DNA of 40,112 nucleotides from an uncultured Acetatifactor sp. (lineage in GTDB: Bacteria > Bacillota > Clostridia > Lachnospirales > Lachnospiraceae): assembly GCA_949840885.1 (NCBI GenBank), contig CATKYJ010000041.1, forward strand, positions 1 to 40,112, read 5' to 3'. The notes below the pieces were generated by a model. The model saw only the letters and a program-made list of their open reading frames with translations, was not told where the DNA came from and ran no database searches. The translations under genes were made by a program, and so were the position numbers. The first letter of the stretch is position 1; each line of letters starts with the position of its first letter. Below, one piece after another: positions 33,014 to 40,112 of the stretch.

Positions 33014-35291
33014 GGCGTCCAGCGCACTGATCCCTGGATTCGTACTTTGCCTTTTTCCCGCCATATTCCGAATAGTCCTCCATCCCCACATAGAGCGCCA
33101 GCGCCTCCCCCTGGAGCTCCGGCGCGTACACAGTACAATACCCCTCCGGCACATGGGGAAGCTCCAGCTTCTCCCAGTGCTCCCCGCCGTCGGCAGTCCG
33201 CCAGATATCCGGCTCATCCGAAGATCTGATTGTAATAAATCCAACCTGATTGTCAATAAAATCGGCGTCCAGGGTCAGCGAATGGATATCCGGCCCGGCC
33301 GCTCCCACTTTCTGCCAGGTCTTACCTCCGTCCCCGGTGCGAAAGAGCGTAGAGCTCTCCTGCCATACCACCCGTCCCCCTGTGGAAATCAGGAAACCCT
33401 CCAGGCCGTTTTCCGGGAAATCCACGAAGATCCGCCTGCTGCCTCCGGCTTTCGCCTCCACCACGGATTCCCGGAAATCCCCTGTCTCCTCGTCGTAATA
33501 CACCACGGCCAGGGGCGTCCACTCCCCTCCGCCATAGGCGAATATCTGCTTGCGCGCATCCACCTGACAGCTTTCGGCCGGCAGGGAGGTCAGCCGCCCG
33601 TCCATCTCGTCCCCTCTGGTCAGAAGCATTTCCATGGACACCGGCACCTCTCGGTACACGCCGTCCCCGCCGCAGACCCAGAGGGCATCTTCCCTTACCT
33701 CTGTCCGGTACGTTTCCGTCTCCTCCCCGCCGGATGCAGTCCCTGCCGCCTGGAGACCGTCCCCCGGGAAGTCCCCGTTTCCCGGCCCTGCAACTTCCTC
33801 CGCCAGGTCCAGCACAGGCACATCCGAGAACACCTCCTGTCCATACCGCTCCCGAAAAGCCTCCAGGACCTGCTGCGTCTCCGCAATGCCCTCCAACTCG
33901 AACACATAGTCCTTAACCATACGCATCCGCACCGTCCAGTCGAAATAGGCATAGCAGAACATGCCGTCCTCGTAGACGATCCGCCCGAACCGCGCCCTCT
34001 GCGCCAGCTCCTCCGGAAAAGCCTCTTGGTTTGACAGCGGATACCGGAAAGCCAGCTCATAGACGCATTCCTGCTTGTCCCCTGCCAGCAGCCTCTGATG
34101 GACGGTTTCGAACCGCCGGAATTCCGAGTGGGTCTCCCAATCGCGCTCTGAAGCCCATTTCCAGTCGATATAATAGGACAGATACCGCTGTACCAGCAGC
34201 CCCACGGCCTCGCTGTAGTGATTGACATCCTCAAGCCTTACCTGCCAAGGGCCCTCCGCCGCATAGGGGAGCCTGGCATATTCTTTCCGGTCGTACCCAT
34301 CCTCTGCCAGCCTCTCCTGACGGTACGCGTCCTCCCCCACCGGCTCCATCTCCGCCATCTTATAGGCGACAGACTGTGTAAAACAATCCGGCAAATCGTA
34401 CCCCTCATAGATGGACGTAAGCGGCTCCTCCCTGCCCGCCTGAACATGCCCGTACAGAACATCTCCCACCCGGTAGAGATTCAGGCCCAAATCCAGCAGC
34501 AGCACCCCGATGCCCACATAGGCCAGGACGTCCCATTTCCGGTCTTCTTTCATGATGGCGCTGATCCTGGCTTTCAACAGGCGCTTTCCGTGGTAAAAGT
34601 AGGCGGAGTCGTTCCGACCCCTCTCCCGGCCCTGCCGCAGACATTCCAGCAGAGCAGAGCCGTACTCCTTTCTCTCCGCCATATCCCTGCCCTCCACCAC
34701 CGCCTCATCGCAGGCCACCTCCACGTCTCTGCTGCCCAAGGCCGCCAGCAGATAGATCAGGGGCTGGAACCAGAGGAGGGAGCGCATCAGCAGCCAGAAA
34801 AGCTTATAGAGGGTATCCCTCTGCCGGATATGGCAGCACTCATGGAGGAAGATGAACTTCAGCACCCCGGGGCGAAACTCCCTCTCCGGCAGCAACAGGA
34901 TGGGGCGGGCAAAACCGATGACAAAGGGCTCCCTGATTCCCTCCGCGCGGTAGAGGGACGCGCCCTTTCCAAGTCCGGTCTCCTGCACCGCCTGCCTGAG
35001 GATTTCCCGGACGGATTCCTCCTGCACCATGTGAATCTGCCCGATGCACCATCTGCGGAATTTGACATACTTCCCATAACGGACAAGCAGGACAACCCCT
35101 GCCGTGGCAAGCCAGCCGAGCACCGCCAGCTGTTTCCACCCGGTATACAAAAAGACAGGCAGACCGAAGTGCCTCACCACCCTGTAGATCAGATGTCCCA
35201 GAAGATACGCTCCGTCCAGAAACAGCAGATGCAGCAGCAAAAGCTGCACTGCCAGGATTGCCCATATGATTTTCCTCCACTTCGCTCTCAT
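32997..35291 (-). CDS. M56 family sensor metallopeptidase with BNR-type repeats, frameshifted near its end
   Basis: 764 residues from the ATG following AGGAGG. Membrane helices lie at about 8-28, 40-55 and 60-80 and again near 275; the zinc motif H-E-C-C-H is at residues 150-154, with C-D-E-A-V about 50 residues later. The large extracellular half contains two Asp-box/BNR-like repeats (F-R-T-G-D-G-G-K-T-W and W-R-T-A-D-G-G-E-H-W), a beta-propeller sensing layout rather than a penicillin-binding domain. Shortly after, the frame ends at 32997 while matching sequence continues in another frame to 32612. The partner BlaI repressor gene lies upstream, separated by an 11-bp repeat array. A truncated propeller might still sense or be inactive. 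Confidence 0.8.
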   Translation of the reverse strand: MRAKWRKIIWAILAVQLLLLHLLFLDGAYLLGHLIYRVVRHFGLPVFLYTGWKQLAVLGWLATAGVVLLVRYGKYVKFRRWCIGQIHMVQEESVREILRQAVQETGLGKGASLYRAEGIREPFVIGFARPILLLPEREFRPGVLKFIFLHECCHIRQRDTLYKLFWLLMRSLLWFQPLIYLLAALGSRDVEVACDEAVVEGRDMAERKEYGSALLECLRQGRERGRNDSAYFYHGKRLLKARISAIMKEDRKWDVLAYVGIGVLLLDLGLNLYRVGDVLYGHVQAGREEPLTSIYEGYDLPDCFTQSVAYKMAEMEPVGEDAYRQERLAEDGYDRKEYARLPYAAEGPWQVRLEDVNHYSEAVGLLVQRYLSYYIDWKWASERDWETHSEFRRFETVHQRLLAGDKQECVYELAFRYPLSNQEAFPEELAQRARFGRIVYEDGMFCYAYFDWTVRMRMVKDYVFELEGIAETQQVLEAFRERYGQEVFSDVPVLDLAEEVAGPGNGDFPGDGLQAAGTASGGEETETYRTEVREDALWVCGGDGVYREVPVSMEMLLTRGDEMDGRLTSLPAESCQVDARKQIFAYGGGEWTPLAVVYYDEETGDFRESVVEAKAGGSRRIFVDFPENGLEGFLISTGGRVVWQESSTLFRTGDGGKTWQKVGAAGPDIHSLTLDADFIDNQVGFITIRSSDEPDIWRTADGGEHWEKLELPHVPEGYCTVYAPELQGEALALYVGMEDYSEYGGKKAKYESRDQCAGRHVPRL

Positions 35292-35343
35292 GTATACCTC
35301 CTGCCTTTTATAGGAACCTTTCTTCCCCGCGCTCATTTCGTTC

Positions 35344-35637
35344 CATGACAATCTCATGCCAATTTCATAGCAGTCTCATGCCAGTTCCATAACAGTCTCA
35401 TGGCTATTCCATGGCTGTCTCATGACAGTTCTATAGCACTCTCATACCAATTCCATAGCAGTCTCATGCCAGTTCCATAACAGTCTCATGGCTATTCCAT
35501 GACAGCCTCATGACTGTTCCATGACAGCCTCATGACTGTTCCATGCCAATTCCATCGCACTCTCATGCCAGTTCCATCGCAGTCTCATGGCTATTCCATG
35601 ACAGCCTCATGACAGTTCCATGGCACTCTCATGGCAG
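35344..35637 (-). repeat. 11-bp (22-bp higher order) tandem repeat array
   Basis: About 27 units of an 11-mer of form Y-Y-CATGnCAG (+ strand), alternating TCTCATGCCAG-like and TTCCATAACAG-like units, so the higher-order period is 22 bp. It fills almost the whole gap between the blaI stop (35643) and the M56 ribosome binding site. On the transcribed (-) strand nearly every unit holds an ATG. Confidence 0.9.
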
Positions 35638-35642
35638 ACAGT

Positions 35643-36053
35643 TCAGGTTTCGGTGTCTCGCTGCACCTTTTCCGCCTCTTTCCCCGCAATCCCCTGCCCC
35701 TTTTTCTCCAGGAAATCCGCCAGTTCCTCCATGTCCTGCTGTGTCAGGGCATCCCCGTCATAGAGGGCCGCCACGAAATTCTTCAGGGAATTTCGGTACA
35801 GCTTTTGGAGAATGTTTTTGCTCTCCCTCTGCAGATAGGCCTCTTCCTCCACCAGCGGCGTATACCAGTTCACCTTGCCGATCTTCTCCACCCTGACAAA
35901 GCCCTTGGCCTCCAGACGGTTGAGAAAGGACAGGACAGTAGGGGCCGCCACTTTCTTCTCCAGTCCGGCCTCTATCTCCATCCGGTTCACGGGCCCGTCG
36001 TGCCTCCATATGATCATCATGATTTCCAGCTCCGATTCCGGCAGTCGCTTCAT
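35643..36053 (-). CDS. BlaI/MecI family repressor
   Basis: 136 residues. Winged helix with L-P-E-S-E-L-E-I-M-M-I-I-W (about 4-16) and A-P-T-V-L-S-F-L-N-R-L-E-A-K-G-F (about 37-52), then a helical dimerisation tail. It would repress its own promoter and M56 partner until cleaved. The ATG at 36053 is 8 bases after the 3' splice site of the group II intron; within the unspliced RNA no proper Shine-Dalgarno precedes it, but joining the exons gives AAGGAG seven bases before the ATG. Confidence 0.88.
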   Translation of the reverse strand: MKRLPESELEIMMIIWRHDGPVNRMEIEAGLEKKVAAPTVLSFLNRLEAKGFVRVEKIGKVNWYTPLVEEEAYLQRESKNILQKLYRNSLKNFVAALYDGDALTQQDMEELADFLEKKGQGIAGKEAEKVQRDTET

Positions 36054-36129
36054 GGGTTTTCGTCGAGTAGACAGTCTCGACACTCCTTTCATAAATTCTA
36101 CGTGAAAGGCTTGCCTACTGCCCCTCACA

Positions 36130-36162
<33 letters not shown>

Positions 36163-36163
36163 T

Positions 36164-37444
36164 TCAAACCAACATCGGTTTCCAATTCCAAATATCTGTT
36201 GTTAGATGTGGTTCTTTCACATAATATTTCCATACTCGGAGAAACTTTGTATATCTGAATTTCCCTTTCTGGTCTCTGCGATTCAGCATTCGATATGTTG
36301 CATATTTCACGTATTTCCAGAACCCCTGTATCCCATGAAAATTCCCACTAACTCCATAATAGTTGTAATGTCCCGCCAACGAAAGGTTGATTAACCTCAT
36401 TGTGTCTGCAACTGGTTTCGTCAGCCTAGTCACAAGCCATGCTTTCACTGTCTGCTTCTTCATTTTCAGTTTCTTCTTACTGGTCCTCACTCCCAAACGG
36501 TATTTTCCGCCCCTTGTCCTTGTATTAAAGAATGTGAATCCCAGAAAATCGAAGTCTTCCTTTGTCCCTTTGTAGCGCCCTATCGGCAGGATTCTGGTCT
36601 TGTCTTCTGCCACTTCCAGCCCAAATTTGGCAAGCCGTGTCCTCAATAGTTCAAGCACCCTGGCTGCTTCTCCCTCGTATTGGAACAGCATCAGGAAATC
36701 ATCCGCATACCGTACATAATATATTTCGCCCCTTGCGTATTTCTTTAGTACTATCTCAAACCATTGGTCTAGCACATAGTGCAGATATACGTTTGCAAGT
36801 ATCGGCGAAATCTGTCCGCCCTGCGGTGTCCCCCTGTCGCTTTCCAGTCTTGTCCCGTCCTCCATGATTCCGGATTTGAGGAATCTGCTGACATACCGCA
36901 GAAAGTTCTTGTCCGCGATATCATGCCCCAGGAACTCCATCAGCCATTCCTGGTCTAGATTGTCGAAGAATCCTTTGATGTCCGCATCAAGCACGTAGTT
37001 CACTTTCCTGGTCATTATGGTCTGGTTGATGTATCTTACGACATCACGCGCTCCCCGATTTGGCCTGAACCCATAAGAACAATCCAGAAACCGTGGCTCA
37101 TAGACATCATTCAGTATCTCTGCCATTACACTTTGTACCAGCCTGTCTTCATATGCAGGAATCCCAAGCGGGCGCATTTTCCCATTGGGTTTTGGAATGT
37201 AGGTGCGACGTACTGACTGTGGAATATATTTAAAACTCTTCATCCGTCCTATCAGTTCTTTGATATTTTCGTCCAGATTTCTTCCGTATTCTTCCTTTGT
37301 CATTCCGTCTATGCCTACTGCCTTTCCCGTCTTCTGCCGAAGGTGTGCTTCTTTCAAACTTTCTTCGTTGACACGGTTGATAAGCGTTGTCAGTTTCGCA
37401 TATTTCTCTGACTGATACCTTATCCCCTTCAGTTCATGTTCCAT
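36164..37444 (-). CDS. ltrA: Group II intron reverse transcriptase/maturase
   Basis: 426 residues. The enzyme helps the intron RNA fold and copies it at new sites. RT domains in order: V-G-I-D-G-M-T (RT0/1), K-M-R-P-L-G-I-P (RT2), A-D-I-K-G-F-F-D-N (RT3), R-G-T-P-Q-G-G-Q-I-S-P-I-L-A-N (RT4), the catalytic Y-A-D-D-F at about residue 235 (RT5), L-G-F (RT7), then the X/maturase domain ending K-P-M-L-V. No HNH endonuclease domain follows, as in endonuclease-free intron classes. It appears complete. The last bases lie just before domain V. Confidence 0.95.
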   Translation of the reverse strand: MEHELKGIRYQSEKYAKLTTLINRVNEESLKEAHLRQKTGKAVGIDGMTKEEYGRNLDENIKELIGRMKSFKYIPQSVRRTYIPKPNGKMRPLGIPAYEDRLVQSVMAEILNDVYEPRFLDCSYGFRPNRGARDVVRYINQTIMTRKVNYVLDADIKGFFDNLDQEWLMEFLGHDIADKNFLRYVSRFLKSGIMEDGTRLESDRGTPQGGQISPILANVYLHYVLDQWFEIVLKKYARGEIYYVRYADDFLMLFQYEGEAARVLELLRTRLAKFGLEVAEDKTRILPIGRYKGTKEDFDFLGFTFFNTRTRGGKYRLGVRTSKKKLKMKKQTVKAWLVTRLTKPVADTMRLINLSLAGHYNYYGVSGNFHGIQGFWKYVKYATYRMLNRRDQKGKFRYTKFLRVWKYYVKEPHLTTDIWNWKPMLV

Positions 37445-37962
37445 GCTTTATTGAGCCTCCTGTGCCCTACATGTTTCGCCTCTGGCGTTTGTTGATTTGC
37501 TGACCCCTTTGCTCCGTCTGCTTTCACAGATTTCATCGCTACTATGAGTCAGTCCGACTTCTGTACTTCCATAGACCGCACTCCATTTGCAAGATTTCGT
37601 TTGGCTTTACTGTTGTTACAGAGATGTACAGACCTCCCAGGTACGCTTGAACTACCTTGCATACTCGCCACGCCCTTGGACCCCGGTGGAACCTTAACAT
37701 TCTTGCGTTGGCGAATGTTAATTGCTGTCTGCGGTATAAGGAAATACATCGACTTCCACTCTTTATAACTTACGGGGCTGATTAGCTTCACGCTTTCGCA
37801 TTGCGGCTCTTATGCTCCTTTGCCTACGCTTAAGCCTTACCTCACGGCTTCGGCTCCAAGGCTAAGTACTGGCTGTTCGCTAGACTTTACCGGAGCGGGT
37901 ATTTCACCCACTTATATTTCAAGCGCCGAACTGGCGCACTCCTTTTTCTATATTCTTACATT

Positions 37963-38007
37963 TTCTACATTTGCCTAATATCTTTCTCTTATTCTACACT
38001 TGCCTAA
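37963..38007 (-). promoter_or_regulatory. Paired candidate BlaI operators
   Basis: The 16-mers TTCTACACTTGCCTAA (37992-38007) and TTCTACATTTGCCTAA (37963-37978), + strand, differ at one base and are 29 bp apart. The first overlaps the -10 of the blaI promoter and the second lies just downstream, positions suited to repression by BlaI. Confidence 0.65.
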
Positions 38008-38019
38008 GATAAATGTCAA
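37991..38019 (-). promoter_or_regulatory. Promoter of the second BlaI gene and the intron
   Basis: On the - strand TTGACA (38014-38019), a 17-bp spacer and TAGAAT (37991-37996). Transcripts would include the 1.88-kb intron before blaI. Confidence 0.75.
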
Positions 38020-38030
38020 GTCCCGGGCAA

Positions 38031-38183
38031 AAAACTTTCCACCTGTGCGGTTGGATGCTCATTCGAGCATCCAACCCACTCCCACATTCGCAAAACTCGC
38101 GCATGCGCGCTCCTGCGTCTGCATTCGCAGCCGCGTTTTGCTCATTTGGAAGTGGATTGCAACCGCACAGGTGGAAAACTTTT
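38031..38183 (-). terminator. Long hairpin between the ABC-F gene and the blaI promoter
   Basis: The outer arms CCACCTGTGCGGTTG (38039-38053) and CAACCGCACAGGTGG (38160-38174) pair perfectly over 15 bp; inner parts (GCAAAAC/GTTTTGC, CCACT/AGTGG) continue the stem, with a side hairpin GGATGCTC-ATTC-GAGCATCC. On the - strand it is followed by GTTTTTTG, so it can end ABC-F transcription. About 150 bp is far longer than a normal terminator, so it may be a MITE-like element or structured RNA. Confidence 0.6.
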
Positions 38184-38188
38184 GCAGG

Positions 38189-39703
38189 TCACTGAGCTCC
38201 CGCCCCGAAGAACTCCTCTGGCGTCCCCAGGTAATTGACGGTCCTGCCGTCCCTCACCTCCAGGATCTCCGTGGCGCAGGCCCGGATAAATGCCTCGTCG
38301 TGGGACACGAACACGAGGACGCCCTCGTACTCCGAGAACATTTCCTCCAGCGCCTCCACTGAGGGGATGTCCAGGTAGTTGGTGGGCTCGTCCAGGATCA
38401 GCACATTGGCCCTGCCCACGAACAGCTTGGCAAATGCCAGCTTAATCCGCTCCCCGCCGGAGAGGACGGCGGCTTTCTTGCCCATGTCCTGGGCGGACAG
38501 CAGGAGTCTGGCCAGAATCGTCCTGGCAATGCTTTCACTCTGCACGCTGTCTTTCATCACGTTCTCAATGACTGTCTTATCATAGTCAATGGAGGCCATG
38601 TTCTGGTCAAGGAGCCCGATGGAGGCCTTTGGCACCACGTAGATAGAGCCTTCCTCCAGCGGATATTCCTCCCGGATCAGTTTCAGCAGCGTGGTCTTTC
38701 CCATGCCGTTCTCCCCCACCACGGCCACACGGCTCCGGTTCCGGATCTGGAAAGAGGCGTCCCGGAAGATTTCCGCGCCGTTTTCATAGGAGAAAGAGAT
38801 CCCCTCCCCCCTGATCACCACCGCGTTCTCCGGCGGGTTGGTCAGGCGAAAGTCTGGGCGCATTTTGGGCAGCTCCCTGGGTTTCTCCTTTACCTCCATA
38901 TGCTCCAGCCGCTCCAGGACGTTTTTGGCGGAGGCCTCCATCCTGCCGGCTTTGGCGTCCTTGGGATGTTTGGAGAGGAAATTGCGAAGCCCCGCCTCCC
39001 TGGGTGTCATGCCTTTGGGCAGTTTTTCGATGGACGCGGCCTTTTGCTTTTTCTGTACATAGACTTTTTCCAGCCGTTTCTTTTCGCTGGTATAATTCTC
39101 GTACTCCGTCCACTGCCTCCGGACAGCCTGCTCTTTCAGCCGGGTATAGTCGTCATAGTTCCCCTCGTAGCTGGTCAGCTTTCCGTCTCTGACCTCCACG
39201 ATTCTGGTGCAGAGCGCATTGAGCAGGGCTCTGTCATGGCTGACGATAATCATGGTGTCCAGCTCCAGGAGCTTGCGCTTCAAGAGGGCGATCCCTTTCA
39301 TGTCCAGATTGGCCGTGGGCTCGTCCAGGAACACCAGGCGCTTTGCGCTGCTGAACATCCAGGCCAGCCGCATCCTGGTGTCCTCGCCGCCGCTGACGGT
39401 CTCCTGCCATATCTTGTCCTGGACCCGCATGGCTTTGGTTTCTTTCCCGTTCAGCTCAAAAGGATCGATCCCCTCGGAAAACTGCCTGAAAAAGTGGGTG
39501 TCGCACATGAGCCTCACGGTGCCTGCGTCCGGCTCCAGCTCCCCGGCCAGCACCCGCAGAAGCGTGGTCTTGCCCGCGCCGTTGGCCCCCACCAGCCCGA
39601 TGCGCTCTCCCTGATATACTACAAATCTGTCGAAATCCAGAACCTTTTGCTCTCCGAAGCTTACCGCGATATGTTCCGCCTGTAAAAATATTTTTTCACG
39701 CAT
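38189..39703 (-). CDS. ABC-F family ATPase, probable ribosome-protection type
   Basis: 504 residues, no membrane segments. Two ATP-binding cassettes: the first has G-A-N-G-A-G-K-T-T (about 39-47), an S-G-G-E signature and V-F-L-D-E-P-T-A-N-L-D; the second has G-E-N-G-M-G-K-T-T (about 330), L-S-G-G-E and L-I-L-D-E-P-T-N-Y-L-D. The interdomain linker (about 190-290), rich in Lys/Arg/Glu, is the part that enters the ribosomal exit site in such proteins. The layout resembles Vga/Lsa/Msr antibiotic-resistance ABC-F proteins. The upstream hairpin suggests drug-induced attenuation. Whether it confers resistance cannot be told from sequence. Confidence 0.85.
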   Translation of the reverse strand: MREKIFLQAEHIAVSFGEQKVLDFDRFVVYQGERIGLVGANGAGKTTLLRVLAGELEPDAGTVRLMCDTHFFRQFSEGIDPFELNGKETKAMRVQDKIWQETVSGGEDTRMRLAWMFSSAKRLVFLDEPTANLDMKGIALLKRKLLELDTMIIVSHDRALLNALCTRIVEVRDGKLTSYEGNYDDYTRLKEQAVRRQWTEYENYTSEKKRLEKVYVQKKQKAASIEKLPKGMTPREAGLRNFLSKHPKDAKAGRMEASAKNVLERLEHMEVKEKPRELPKMRPDFRLTNPPENAVVIRGEGISFSYENGAEIFRDASFQIRNRSRVAVVGENGMGKTTLLKLIREEYPLEEGSIYVVPKASIGLLDQNMASIDYDKTVIENVMKDSVQSESIARTILARLLLSAQDMGKKAAVLSGGERIKLAFAKLFVGRANVLILDEPTNYLDIPSVEALEEMFSEYEGVLVFVSHDEAFIRACATEILEVRDGRTVNYLGTPEEFFGAGAQ

Positions 39704-39735
39704 AAAAAAATCCCTCCTGTCTTTTCAGAGGGATT
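39704..39735 (-). promoter_or_regulatory. Attenuator-like terminator holding the ABC-F ribosome binding site
   Basis: Arms AATCCCTC and GAGGGATT (8 bp, 11-base loop) are followed by a T-run ending at the ATG. The 3' arm contains the ABC-F Shine-Dalgarno GGAGGG, so the same hairpin could both terminate transcription and hide the ribosome binding site. Confidence 0.7.
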
Positions 39736-39811
39736 ATCCTAATCTTTGCCCTGCATTCCGCCTGGCGCTCTGCCGCAAGCCGTCACATGCAGCAGACCGG
39801 CAGACTTTCAT
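39734..39811 (-). CDS. Possible 25-residue leader peptide of the ABC-F gene
   Basis: ATG at 39811; 25 codons; TAA overlaps the first bases of the attenuator hairpin. The product is basic (six Arg, with Cys, Gly and Ala). Its ribosome binding site is weak, and the frame is also open upstream through the minisatellite, so it could instead be the end of a larger ORF. Confidence 0.3.
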   Translation of the reverse strand: MKVCRSAACDGLRQSARRNAGQRLG

Positions 39812-39889
39812 GCCGTCCCAAGAGCCGCTCCGGAGCGGACTTCCCAAGGTCCCATCCGGTCTGCCTGCCTCTTCCCGGCCTGCGGGCGA

Positions 39890-40112
39890 CTTTTCGGCCT
39901 GCCCTGCAGACACTTCTCGGCCCGCCGCCTGCTTTTCGGTTCGCCCTGCAAAAGCTTCTCGGTTTGTGACCTGCTTTCCGGTTCGCCCTGCAGACGCTTC
40001 TCGGCCCGTAGCCTGCTTTCCGGCCTGCCCTGCAAAAGCTTCTCGGTCCGCCGCCTGCTTTCCGGCCTGCCCTGCAAAAGCTTCTCGGTCCGCCGCCTGC
40101 TTTCCGGCCTGC
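39890..40112 (-). repeat. 42-bp minisatellite running off the window edge
   Basis: At least five copies of a 42-bp unit (CCTGCTTTCCGGCCTGCCCT... then GCAAAAGCTTCTCGG..., + strand). 42 is a multiple of three and several frames stay open. One - strand frame gives a 14-residue repeat Q-G-R-P-E-S-R-R-R-T-E-K-L-L; another gives A-G-K-Q-A-A-D-R-E-A-F-A-G-Q and continues open to the TAA at 39734. Which, if any, is translated cannot be decided. Confidence 0.85.

Noticed and set aside
34218..35348. 376-residue + strand ORF
   Set aside because: Antisense to the M56 gene; the M56 frame has the zinc motif and membrane helices.
35344..35637. CRISPR-like array
   Set aside because: The units are 11/22 bp with no unique spacers, and no cas genes are present; it is a plain tandem repeat.

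Overview
The window looks like chromosomal DNA of a spore-forming member of the Clostridia, most likely Lachnospiraceae. The evidence is the stage V sporulation genes spoVAD and spoVAE, DUF5721, DegV, MmcQ/YjbR-EVE and BlaI/M56 families typical of that group, strong AGGAGG ribosome binding sites and sigma-A promoters. Most of the window is GC-rich; the first ~6 kb and one kinase gene near 26.6-27.2 kb are clearly more AT-rich and look acquired. The species cannot be named from the sequence alone.

Layout. (1) 1-6.2 kb: a tight + strand array of small enzymes of the antibiotic-modifying superfamilies (GNAT, nucleotidyltransferase, aminoglycoside-phosphotransferase, P-loop kinases, HAD, DUF3795, phospholipase-like). 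Nearly every gene is fused, internally deleted, truncated or interrupted; the array ends beside a PD-(D/E)XK transposase remnant. (2) 6.2-9.8 kb: argG with an ArgR-like operator, then an ECF sigma factor with its RsiV-type anti-sigma factor and a DUF1294 membrane protein. (3) 9.9-16.5 kb: housekeeping and sporulation genes: degV, DUF5721, then on the - strand trpS, spoVAD, a zinc-ribbon protein, a small unknown, ridA, aroK and spoVAE. (4) 16.7-19.7 kb: a calcium-type P-ATPase. (5) 20-23.2 kb: a secreted VIT-VWA protein followed directly by an exosortase-family membrane protease, probably a one-substrate surface-sorting pair. (6) 23.3-28.5 kb: MmcQ/YjbR-EVE protein, a BlaI/M56 sensor pair, a kinase, a membrane protein and a Nudix hydrolase. 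(7) 28.6-32.4 kb: a giant - strand ORF fusing an MFS transporter to a family 2 glycoside hydrolase, with an antitoxin-like tail. (8) 32.6-38 kb: a second BlaI/M56 module whose blaI Shine-Dalgarno sequence is split by a complete group II intron, whose intergenic gap is filled by an 11-bp repeat array and whose M56 gene is frameshifted. (9) 38-40.1 kb: a long hairpin, an ABC-F gene preceded by an attenuator-like hairpin, and a 42-bp minisatellite running off the window edge.

Two themes cross the regions. Many otherwise ordinary proteins (P-ATPase, VIT-VWA, exosortase, M56, MFS, GH2) carry low-complexity hydrophilic inserts at positions where their families normally have short loops, and several minisatellites lie between genes. 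Gene fusion and fragmentation are also frequent. The most interesting items are the VIT-VWA/exosortase pair, the group II intron that must splice to rebuild the blaI ribosome binding site, the MFS-GH2 fusion, and the ABC-F attenuator.
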